64,000 bases of DNA, from NCBI GenBank assembly GCA_964304625.1, contig OZ199840.1, positions 7,068,001 to 7,132,000 on the forward strand, written 5' to 3'. Positions 12,230 to 22,870 of the stretch are shown piece by piece. The position numbers and the translations under genes were made by a program. Numbering within the stretch: the stretch's first letter is position 1; the number at the start of each line of letters is the position of its first letter. The notes under the pieces were generated by a model. That model did no database searches and had not been told where the DNA came from. It was given only the letters and a program-made list of their open reading frames with translations. The stretch comes from Kudoa neothunni (lineage: Eukaryota > Cnidaria).

Positions 12230-14390
12230 ATCCGTGTGTGTACGCATTTTTAATTCTTTATAAAGAGACATGTCGCTCCATTTGAGCGTATATACGGAAA
12301 GATAAAATTTTATTTTAACCGAAAAATACGTAAAAAATTATAAAAGATTTGCTTCCTACAAAATGGCAATAAAAACAATTTCACGGGGCATGATTTGAGG
12401 ATTTATGCAAATATAAATAAGATCAATTCGTTAAAAGTTTTAAAAAGTCAATTTTAAATATATCATAGTGTTTATTTTACTTGAAAATTATTCAAAAATG
12501 ATTTAGTAATTGAATTAATTCAAATAAGGAAGGTAATATTAGGTTATGTAGCCAAACATTAATATGAAATTCATTTGTTGATGTTTAACAAGGCTAGTCC
12601 TATTCATACGGTATGATTTTGAGATTACTGTGAACAACAAGGAGAAAATCGATTTTTTTAGGAGCTCTAAAGAGGAAATTATAAACGTTCAGTAGTGTTT
12701 ATTCATTTTTAAAAATATTAAATAAGGACTATGCGTCTAATTATTTAAGTTAAATTAATTAAAATATCATTCAGGACTAACTACAGTAACTATATACGGA
12801 CTTAATGCGGCACCGACATGCAATCGGAAAAAAATCGTTTCCTACAATGTGTCTTACTAATTGATTTCTCTTTCAAAATTTTTCCATATTTCTTTATATC
12901 ATAAAAAATTTAAAATTATTGAAAAATAAGAATTTTTTGAAGTATTTATCAGCAGCATAGAGATTTCACGTGAATCCGAATATGCTCGACGTAAGATTTA
13001 TTTCCAATTTACGAGATAATTCTTGTTGGTCTACAATTTATAAAGTTATCTTTGTTTTATGAGAAAAACACGTGAAAAATTTTTAAAATCAAAGTGAATT
13101 AACAGGACGAAATGGAGGAAACAACATTTCCGGTTGTTTATACGATCCGTCCAAAATCGGCACACATAATGTAGCTTAGTCCAATTTTGTGTAAAATCTA
13201 GATAGAGACTTTTCCGGTTGATATTTGCAATATTAGTCTTAATTAGTCATTTAATAGGTCACATGTCGATATTTCCTTAAATCCAAACCGAAATGATCTA
13301 AATTTAAGCTTTTTATATTGTAGTAAAAAATAAATTTTTACCACAAAAACGTATCTGGCTATTTTAATGACATTTGAATTGGAAACTATCGATACTTACT
13401 TATCCAATTTTTCCTTTTTTATCCAATATTTATTGGTTTTGACTTTTCTGCGTAATATCAGGGTCATATTCAAAACGTGCCATAACAAAATGCATGAGAT
13501 TACATGATATTATATTTGGATGATTACTATTATTCTCTTGTCGGGACGCTAATTTGGACTATTTTTCGCGCATCTAGAAACTTAAAATATATTTTTCGTA
13601 GCGCCATTAATGAATAGTCATATTTTTCACCGACTCATTATTGTTTCTTATGGAAACATAACGTGAACAAATTTAACGGACGCATGTGAGGAATAGTTGG
13701 ATTAAATAATCTGATTATTCGGTTTAGATATTCTGATTAAACATTGAAATAAAAATACGTCGCATAATATACACCAATATTTTAACATCGTGAAACAATA
13801 TTTAATTTATATTCTTGAAAAGAATTTTGTGGAGACATCGGTTTTCAGAATTCATGGTTGAACAAAACATTATGCATTTACACGCGGATAATCTAATTTT
13901 ATATTAATCTGATTTGTGCGCCATCAAAATGACTTTACTAAATTAGATCCGTATTCATGTTGTGATATTTTTTTGAATAAAAGGAACCTTTCCTCTCTAT
14001 GTTTTATTTTCTTTATATTTTAGTAAAATGTTACAAATTACAAAAAAGTTAGTTACGTAAAAACATTGGGCAAGGACCCTGAGCGTGGACCGGGGTTTGC
14101 GCTAGTTTAATCATATAAGTATTCAAGTTATGGTAATCCATTGTATTTTTTTTACCAAATCGAAACCTCCCTATAAAGAATCATTCCGTGGCTGGATCAA
14201 ATTGTATATGACTAACTTTGAATCGAAATCGATAAAATTAAATTAAAGTAAGGATTAATTTTGCTGTCTTTTATCTTTCTAGAAATAAAATTTTTTTATT
14301 TATTATAAATTTTTTCCAAGGCTTCAGAACCTTTGTTGTGCATTGAAAATGAAAAAATTGAATAACAAATACAATACAGAATAAATAAAT
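12230..14390. other. No recognisable feature, 2.2 kb
   Basis: AT-rich with stops in all frames at short intervals. I see no exon pair, repeat or RNA that I can support. Confidence 0.4.
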
Positions 14391-14397
14391 TTTTTAT

Positions 14398-15490
14398 GAA
14401 TGATCAATCAATTAATTCATGTTGACAATCTGGACAGGTGATTACAATTTTTTTCAATTTGAGTATTGAGCACACTGACTTATTGCAAAATGTGCATTTC
14501 ATTTGTGTTTTCCGACCAATATTTCTTGGACAAAAGACGCATCTTCCTCTTGAGCACGATAATTGTTCGTTTCCAGTTGCAATTTCAGACAGGTGATTTA
14601 AATTATTGAAAATTTTGAATCCTTATTGTAGACTAAAATGACATTTGTTGCTGACTTGTTGTCTACGAAAAACGTTTGGTGTTATCAATTGAATACCCAA
14701 TTCGCGAAGGAAGACTTGACGTCTACTTCGATCAATTGACCGCCGCTCGGGAAACTTAGTCATCCAGATAACGTACGCGTTCAGCGTCGATATGTCGACC
14801 AATTCCATAAAAACGCGAAATGGCCAACGATTAGTTCTCTAGAACAACTGTATACTTTAGTCATTCAATCCCCATTATCGACTTTGCTTTCGTTTGATTA
14901 TAATGGATGATGACTTGAGGTTTCTTCTTTTCGCCACATACAATATAGCTATCGTTTAATTCGCTTGATAGCACTATCACGTTTTTATTTTTCTTTGGAA
15001 TATACAAAACGTTAGTTAAATCTTCTGAAAAGTAAAACATGGAAGAATAATTAGGTCGACCCCTCACATTAAAAATGTTTTGCGGGATAAATATGTTATT
15101 TTTCCTCAGAGTCCCGGTCAACGTTAGATTCTTCTCTAACAGAAATAATGCGAGAAGGACCGTCGTGAAAAACTTGTCCGTTGTTACTCCACAACGATTT
15201 CCATAATATGGAGAAACTAAGTCTTTAACGACTCTTTCTCCCTGGTTTTTTTCTCGCACGCCATTAATTTTTCCGAGATATAGCTAGAGATTTAATAAAT
15301 AAGACGTACCTACGTCTGAAGCCACCCATAACTTCATTCCGAAGCGGTCGGGTGTATTTTTCATATAAACCCGAAAAGAACATCGTCCGAGAAAGGACAC
15401 TATCCTTTCATCCACAGTTATGTGGATGCTTGTAGAATAATGACGTGTGAAGGCGGAGTTTATTTATTTGAAAATCTCATCGATGGCTTC
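14398..15490 (-). pseudogene. piggyBac transposase fragment 2
   Basis: Reading down the minus strand: a piece at ~15480-15310 translates to ITVDERIVSFLGRCSFR.. (catalytic-Asp region). Then 15259-14861 carries YYGNRCGVTTDKFFTT, 14808-14623 carries the late catalytic region (LNAYVIWM), and 14600-14398 carries a Cys-rich tail with CVFCPRNIGRKTQMKC and CPDC. The N-terminal domain is missing, frames change between pieces, and no TTAA-flanked ends are evident. It abuts the hAT fragment that follows. Confidence 0.88.
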
Positions 15491-15599
15491 GTATGGATTT
15501 TTTGATGACAGTGGCTTCTCTCATGGAAACGAATAATTCCTCCGTTATAGATGATATTTCAAATCTGAATTCATATTTTAATTAAGCTAGTTTTAGTAC

Positions 15600-16720
15600 A
15601 ATTTTTATGGCTGACCTTTATTTTAAGGATGTTGGAAATTTTTGCATGAAATTTTCATCCCCACTGTCAAAAAATAGGAAAGCGAAGCAAGTCTTTTTAT
15701 TCACCTTAAAAATAATAATTTTGATAGTTTTAAAGAAATTCCGAGAGTATTAGATGTACGGTAGTATAGTTTCTTTAATTGTATAAAGCAAGTAAAGGAG
15801 TATTGCCCACCAATTGTCGACTTTTTAAAATATTAAAAGGAGACAAATTTGGAGCAAAACATAATGAATTTCTAAAAACAGACGTAGTTGATCTTAAGGC
15901 CTTTTACTTTTGTTTAAATATTTTAATCGATGGACTTACTCCATTATTTGATTTTTCAAAAATAATTGAAGCCGAATAGAATTGTATCTCGAAAATTTGT
16001 GACTGGATAGAGAATGACTTTGGAATCGACAAGAACTATTCGCTAAAAAATCACAAGGACATTATCGGTCTCGTTCCATTTCAATGTAGAATTAATCTTC
16101 TACTTAATGTGAACATTTATGCGACAAAATTATTAATGAACTAAAATGTTCAATATCTAAGAATTTAAACGAGTGTTTACCTTCAAATACATTTTTTGAA
16201 ACCGTGAAAAATCTCGCTTCAAATGTCCCAATTTCAATTGAACAATTGAATGTTGATGATCTTTGTTCCTTTTTACAGATTGAAGACAGGCAACAACTTA
16301 AGAATGAATTCGACTTGTTATGTAAAGAGGCGAAAGATTTAACAAGATCAATCGATCCCAACTTTTGGAAAATGCGATCAAATGTTTTACCTAAACTTTC
16401 AATACTTTGTCGATATATTGACCCTGCCAATGTCATCAATCAATGTTGAAAGGAGTCTCTCAAAACTCCGATACGTTTTTGGAAAGAAAGAATAAATTTA
16501 GGTGATGATCGCCTTACAATGTTGGCGATGCTAAATTTCAATGGTCCATTATAATTATTTTAATTCACGATTATCGAATTTATTTTGTTTTCTTTTTATT
16601 TAGAGTTTTTCTTTCTTTAAATAAAAGTCGATAAAAATCGATTTTACAAATTTTATTTATATATAAGTCGATAAATACCGTCGATTTACAGAAAAATAAA
16701 CGTCGAAAATTTCCAACCCT
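15600..16720 (+). mobile_element. hAT element 1, 5'-truncated
   Basis: The coding remnant runs 15640-16550. Its C-terminal hAT dimerisation region is readable in pieces (FWKMRSNVLPKLSILCRY, then a shifted frame with FGKERINLGDDRLTMLAMLN). The right end, 16680-16720, reversed reads AGGGTTGGAAATTTTCGACG, a typical hAT terminus. The matching left end is absent. Frame changes and stops (for example after KIIEAE) make it dead. It is homologous to hAT element 2 immediately to its right. Confidence 0.85.
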
Positions 16721-18785
16721 ACTTATAAACAAACCATGCAATTTTCTATTTATATCGATTTTGATCGATTTAAACCGTCGAATTTAAATAAAAGTGCCGG
16801 CTTTTATTTATATAGATCGAAAAACGCCGATTTTAAGATTTTAAATTATTGTATTCGCTTAGTGTTACCTTTGAAAAAAAACAACCAAGAACACTACTGC
16901 ACGCGAGTAATCATTAATACATATGTTAAACCAAGGAATTAACACAAAGAAGAATGGATATGGGAAGAAAACTCCGAGAAATTGGCAACTATTTTCTTGA
17001 ATGGAGCGATTTGGAATTGGTTAGAAACTTCCTATGCTGCAAATACTGCAAGATAATCTTGTCAATCAAACAAAATAGAATTCAGGAACACATTGGTTCG
17101 CAAAAGCACATATCCATGAAAACAAGTTTAAATAATACGATTTCCATCAAAAATATTTTGCATTGTGACAAATCCAATTTGACAGTATTCAATTTAATTC
17201 CATCAATAAAGGTAGTTATTTCAGATCTTTTATTTCCAAATATTGCCCTGCATCGAGGTCATTATCTGATGGAAGATCTCTTACCGATAGACTCCTACCT
17301 GCAATATTCCAAGATTGTGTAAGTACCATTAAAGCAACATTGATGGGCCTTAGATTTAGCTTGATTATTGATGAATCACCTGACATAAAGAACAGACCTG
17401 TTTTTAACACCCTAACATGCTACTACGATCGTGATTCAAATGCATAAATAACAATTATGCACAACTCTTCAAGACTTTTACAGTGTATTTCTGTCGCCGT
17501 CACAAATCAGTTATCAAATGTAATAAAACGTTACGACTTATCATGGGACAACTGCGTTGCGATTATTTCGGATTCGGAACCATATATGGAACGATTCTTT
17601 AAGGAATTCAAGACAATGTATCACACATCATACGTATTCCATGCTACTCCCATCTAATTTATCTCGTTGTTCGCAAAGCGATTGATATTCATTTCATGAA
17701 TATTAAAAAGCTCTGCATGAAGTTTTCAGCTATTTTAGAAAAAAATAGGAAGTAAGGAAATATGTTTTTGATTCACCTCAAAAATAAGAACTTTGAAAGT
17801 TCAAAGAAATACCCCGTGTAATAGATATCCGTTGGCACAACCTCTTTAATTGCTTAATGCAGACAAAAGAATATTTAACAACTGCTATTGACTTTCTAAG
17901 AAAGAGTAAAGATGAAGAATTTGGCAAGAAATTAAATGAATTACTCGAAATCAATCCGAAAAATTTTAATGTTTTGTTTTTTTGTTTGGATATGTTGATG
18001 GAACGACTTTCGCCTTGGAATATTACAAGTTTATTGAAACTAGAGAAAATTTATGTTTCTCGGGTATATTTGATTTGACAACCGAAGATTTTGGTATTAG
18101 CAAAAATAATTTTTTTGAAACCCGCAGAGAAACCCTTGGAATTATCCCCGTTGACGTTCGAAGTGACTTGATCAGAAGAACTGATTGCTTCCGTGATTCG
18201 ATTTTACGAGACCTCCATCAATGCATATTAAATAGTATCAGTGAATGTTTCCTATCACCCACTCTTCTAGAGACAGTGAAACACTGCAATCCAAACAATA
18301 ATATATCAATTACAAACATCAGTATTGAAGACCTTTGTTATTTAGTTCAGACAGATGATAAAACGGAAATTAGAAATGAATACAATTTTCTTTGTAAAAT
18401 TCTCCAAACCTCCATTTAACTTGCTGATATCGATTTTTGGACGAAAAGATCAAATGTTTGTCCCTCACTGTCAATAATCGTTCAGGATTTACGAGCGGTA
18501 CCTGTATCGTCCATAAGTGTGGAGAGAAGTTTTTCAAAGATGAATCATGTTTTTGGAAAAGACCGGATGAACGTATGTGATGAGCGCTTAACCGTGTTGT
18601 CTATTTTAAACGTAAATGGACCATCAATACTTTAACCATTATTGTTAACATTATAGTATGTCGTCGTTGTATGTATTTATTGATCGATAAAAGCCGTTTT
18701 TCGTTTTTGCTTGAAAAATAAGCGCCGAAAAAGGTCGTCGATTTTGTTAAAAATAAACGTCGAAAATTGCATGGTGTACTTATAA
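16721..18785 (+). mobile_element. hAT element 2, with 8-bp target duplication
   Basis: ACTTATAA is duplicated at 16721-16728 and 18778-18785, bounding a 2049-bp element (16729-18777). Its ends are ACAAACCATGCAATTTTC and, reversed, ACACCATGCAATTTTCGACG. An 8-bp duplication and the encoded transposase place it in the hAT superfamily. It landed exactly beside the terminus of hAT element 1. Confidence 0.93.
16954..18635 (+). pseudogene. hAT transposase 2, broken
   Basis: Pieces in order: a BED-like zinc finger at 16954-17322 (FLCCKYCKIILSIKQ, EHIGSQKH); a catalytic region with LIIDESPDIKNRP (~17350-17400) and NCVAIISDSEPYMERF (17530-17600); a middle segment 17857-18060; and the C-terminal dimerisation region 18080-18630 ending VSSISVERSFSKMNHVFGK..DERLTVLSILN. 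Stops near 17443 and 17657 and frame changes near 17320, 17700 and 18000-18060 separate the pieces. Recognition as hAT rests on the C-terminal SVERSFS motif and the finger. Confidence 0.88.
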
Positions 18786-19240
18786 ATCTAATAAATTTGA
18801 AGAAAACCATTATGTCGTAATCATTAAAGTTGGATAGAATGTTGAATTAAACCAATCAAAACTCACATTCCGTTTTCTTGATCTCTTGTTTAGAAAAATA
18901 TTCAAAAAATAAAGCATCTAAAGAATTCTTTAGATAAAATGTGACTCATCAACTATACTTAATTACGATTCCTCCATTTCCTAACCCAACGAAAACACGT
19001 ATTACTCATGACTGACTGTTGTATATTTGTTTATTAGCATAAATAAACAGAGTTTGATTTTACACTACACGCAAAAACATAACGATTGTTATAAACCGCA
19101 TATTACTGACGAAGTTAAATTTTGCAATACAGTTATACAATTACGAGACAAAAAACAACATCCTGAGAGAGACAATAATTCATTGGTTGACAACTTTATT
19201 AAACACATAGGTTCACGATAAAAAATGAAATATCTAATTT
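18786..19240. other. Spacer 3' of the CFDP1 gene
   Basis: No gene on either strand. An open plus-strand frame at 19027-19221 partly overlaps the CFDP1 3' region and is not supported. Confidence 0.4.
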
Positions 19241-19245
19241 TATGA

Positions 19246-20079
19246 TTAGTTCTGTTTCCTAAACATATCTTTAAGTCTATGTTCCTTTGCCCTTTTCCAT
19301 TCATTGTATTTTGCCTGATTTAGAAACGAAACTTTTTCAATGTGACTATTTTTGGACTGTATATCCAGCTCGTCACCTATGTTCTCTTCTTGGCGATATA
19401 TTTGCCAGAGTTTTTTTGATTTAGTCTATAATTGTAAGATTTTAAATGCAAAAACATTCGATAGATACCAATGTGGATTCGCGTTTGGATGTAGAATGTC
19501 TCTTGATTATATCGTCCATGGTGGACGTGCGTTTCCTTTTTTGGGGAGTGATTTTATTATCGGAAATTCCAACACTTTGAGGAGTTGTATTTATATAATT
19601 TTCATTTGAATCAGTTTTGCTTACAGTATTCTACGAATTTCTCACAACGTAAAATTAACGTTTAGTTACCGTTTCCTTTACACACAAAGACGAAGATTTT
19701 GAATTGTTTTGTTGTGCTTTCATTTGTTCCCACAGATCATCAATTTCTTTAACTGTTTTTTCATCCAGCCTACTTTTTCCGGTCTTATTGTCGTTCTTTA
19801 AAATCTATAGAGAAAAGCGTTTGTATGCTAGACATACTTCTTCCAATGAATGAACGTAAATGGTTTCTTTATCAGCTTCCTGTTCTTCGATCACTAAAAA
19901 TATCTCTCATGCTAGCTCTGTAAGTTAGGTTGATAATTACAAGAAGGAATATAATTAGTGTCTTCATTATCATCATCGTCGTCATCTTCATCATTATTGT
20001 AGACATTATCGAAGTCGCATTTGGATAATTTTTCATGCATTGAGGATGCTTTATTCTGCTTTTCACCTTCAGTACTCAT
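19246..20079 (-). CDS. CFDP1: CFDP1 / BCNT-domain protein (SWR1/SRCAP-type chromatin factor)
   Basis: Five exons on the minus strand: 20079-19941, 19893-19838, 19804-19670, 19630-19469 and 19425-19246. All junctions are in phase and all introns are GT-AG, of 47, 33, 39 and 43 nt. They give 223 residues. The N-terminus is acidic (DEDDDDDDNEDTNYIPS). The middle has IDDLWEQMKA, and a basic patch TPQKRKRT follows. The C-terminal BCNT domain (about residues 165-220) includes KKLWQIYRQEENIGDEL and IEKVSFLNQAKYNEW. The family (vertebrate CFDP1, fly Yeti, yeast Swc5) acts in H2A.Z deposition in the nucleus. Length is somewhat under the human protein. The gene looks intact. Confidence 0.93.
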
Positions 20080-20253
20080 AACCTAAAGGCTTTATGAGTC
20101 TGATATTTGCTCAATAAAACCAAAGTAAACCTAAAGTCTGCTTTAATAAACACAGTGTGTGCGTACGCATTAGAATATATGTTAAATTATTTATTTAAAA
20201 CTAATATTTCAAGATACTCTAACTAATCTAAAATGGCTCGCTGCAGAAATTAA

Positions 20254-20629
20254 GCGCTATCTAAAAAGTACAGCCCATTATTAAGTTGCGACATTTCGGA
20301 TTTAGTCGTGTGGAAATTTTACCGACAGTATGAATTTCGTTGCGTGGTACCTAAAGTTTGTAATATTGAGATCAATTATTGTTTGAGATTTAAATAACGA
20401 CCAACATCATTTTTAGGTTGTTTTGTTAACAGTTTCGATAAAATGGAGTAATCCGTCCCGTTTTTCTTGTTTTTATCTCCAGGGCACCAAAAACGACTTT
20501 ACGTATTCCTTCTATTTCATCAAATTTATTTCAGGCATTATCCACGATAAACTTACATTGATTCTTTTATTATATCTCAATTTAGACCTATTCTTTTTCA
20601 TGAGAAATAGAGGAAATCTAAAAATGTAG
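20254..20629 (+). CDS. Unidentified two-exon open frame, divergent from CFDP1
   Basis: An open stretch 20254-20355 (SDLVVWKFYRQYEFRCVVPK) ends at a GTTTG donor. A TTTTTAG acceptor at 20416 opens exon 20417-20629 in phase, which runs to a TAG (WSNPSRFSCFYLQGTKND, then strongly hydrophobic LILLLYLNLDLFFF). No start codon is visible in frame at the 5' end, so an upstream exon would be needed. I do not recognise the protein. The phase match over a 61-nt intron is the main support. Confidence 0.35.
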
Positions 20630-20879
20630 AGAGTGTATTAATATGAATACATGCAACACCATTAAATGTAATGTGGACTACTCAGTAACTAAGGAAGCTT
20701 ATTCTTATTGTGAAGAAATATGCGTGTTTTATGGTTCAGATTTTTTCCTTAATCTGTAAAAAAAGAAAATCATTTATTGTTTAGCATGATGCGAATAAAA
20801 ACACGTACAAGCAAAGGGCGAGACAAATGCAAATATGTTTCTAGGCAATTTAAGTTATTTAACAATACACGCAAAACAA

Positions 20880-22014
20880 ATATCCTTTGAGTATTCTTAA
20901 GAACAGTTGATCCTACAAATTGAACAAATAAGTCTGGTTTTTTGTGTTGTTTTCAGAGATAATGCCTTGTTTCTGCTACACTTGAACATTTTAAAGACGT
21001 ATTTCGTCCTATCTTTCCATGTTTAATATGCATCAAATCAGTTACAGTATTGCTTTCCAGAATTTATAGAAATTTCAATCAAGAGTGGGTAGGGTCAACA
21101 AATATGTTTTTATAAATGTGGAATGAGTTTATAAAACTGTTGCCAACCATGTTATAAAGGTTGCAGAAGCTAAACGTTCCGTATATCGTTTTACATTACG
21201 TGCGGCAATTCAATTATTCGGTTAATTGTATCAACTCCTCCCTTGTGCCTGTCGTAATGAAGTGTGACCTCAGGTTTTCTAATAGCTGTACAATTCACAA
21301 TAATATTGTATGAAGACTTTGTAAGAAGCAAAATTGATTTATTTTTTGGAAAATATGAAGCCAACATTAATTCTTTATTAAATAAATATCTACAATTGTT
21401 TACTTCTCTTTTTCGATCCTTTTTTAGATATTCTGGGATGTCTCTCTTGTTACTTCGAATTTTATCAGTCATAGACACCTACTTATCCGAAGCTTTCCTG
21501 CAACAGGGAATTAGAACTGAACAAATTATCAAACATAGTATTTCTAACAGTCTTTAAAGTTAGAAACAAGCTCTAAAAACTTCATTTTCACCAACGTTTT
21601 TCGCTCACTCGCTATCATTACTTCCTAAGTATACCGATATATTATGGGTATATTTTATGTGAGGGTCAGTAAGAAGGTAAAATTTTATTCTGCAAACACC
21701 AGGCTTTGACGGCATGTATTGTTTGAAGGGATGTTTATCCCTAAATGCAACAAGTTGCTCGTCGATGGTCAAATTATCTACGGGAATAACAACTTTCAAT
21801 ATTAGGCCTTTTCAATGTTCAAAAATCTCTCGTAATGGGAAAAATTTATCTAACTCACGCTCTACTACTACTAGTGTTTCAAAGCTATCAAAATTATCAG
21901 ACCTTAATTTTTGAACAAATCTTTTGAGTGGCATGATCTCTCTGAATATGTTTCTTCTCTTGTCGTAACTCCAAAGTAGTTTTTGGGATTCGAATTTTGA
22001 TTTAAGAATGGACA
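20880..22014 (-). pseudogene. piggyBac transposase fragment 3, cut by a Tc1-like element
   Basis: The minus strand reads: 22014-21812 (LLWSYDKRRNIFREIMPL), 21799-21605 (DEQLVAFRDKHPFKQYMPSKP), 21478-21191 (LHYDRHKGGVDTINR), then a Cys-rich tail near 21020-20900 (KTRLICSICR). Frame changes separate the pieces. The N-terminal part is missing and the sequence stops where the Tc1-like element begins (TA at 22015). It resembles the transposase of piggyBac element 2 in the catalytic region. Confidence 0.85.
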
Positions 22015-22016
22015 TA

Positions 22017-22870
22017 CAGTATTTCAAGACCTAAATGCAACTGCGTCGGATCAAAATGCAACCCCATGCAATAATGTCCAAAAAAGGAAATATGTTATCT
22101 TAAGTGATGATATGAAACAAATGGCAGTTTCACTAGCTGAAGTTCATAACCTCTTTCGTATGATTTCAAATTATTTCTAGGATGGATACTCTAACAAATA
22201 CATTGCCGAGAAAATGGGTGTACATAAATCAACCATTGGGCGCATTTTGAAGACAAAATCGATGACTACTGAATTAAGTTCACCAAAAAAGAAAGGGGGT
22301 GACAGACGGTCAAAATTGACTGAACCCATAAATTATACATCCGCGAACTTGTGGAGGAGGATTGCACCATTACATTAAATTCTATTACCGAAAAAGTTCT
22401 AGAATTTTTTGGTATTAATGTTTCTCGTCAAACAATTCGCAATTGTTTGAGAGATTTCCATTATACCTTAAAAAAATTTCCATTGTACCCCTAGGAAGAA
22501 ATTCTCGGGATTGTATTGAAACGAGAAAAAGGTTTATTATCATTTTAAAAAATTGCGTAAAAATGAATAGATACGTGATACAATATCTGGAACTGAAGCC
22601 TCGTCATTCTACGGTCATCTATATAGATGAATTGGGCTTTTCATTGCCAATGAGAAGAACATTTGGACGAGCACTTTCAGAGTCAAGAGCGAATCTGAAA
22701 GTGAAAAGCATTCGCTCTAAAAATATTACATTAATCACGGCAATAAGCTCGTAACGGGTGTGGACATTCCACGTAGAAAATGGAACTGTCAACCAACAAG
22801 TTTTTTTCTATTTTCATAGACAAACTATTTTCCGACTTAAGCTGCAGTGGAGTTGATAACGCCCTATTAA
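22017..22870 (+). mobile_element. Tc1-like element 1, interrupted by piggyBac element 2
   Basis: The left end CAGTATTTCAAGACCTAAAT follows a TA and matches the complete relative at 45417-47005. Transposase pieces: KRKYVILSDDMKQMAVSLAE, a 39-nt GT-AG intron at 22142-22180, then YIAEKMGVHKSTIGRIL and KKGGDRRSKL. After that come GINVSRQTIRN-type residues and 22560-22750 with YIDELGFSLPMRRTFG. Frames change repeatedly. It ends at TTAA 22867-22870, where piggyBac element 2 is inserted. The far end could not be found beyond 25317. Confidence 0.82.
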
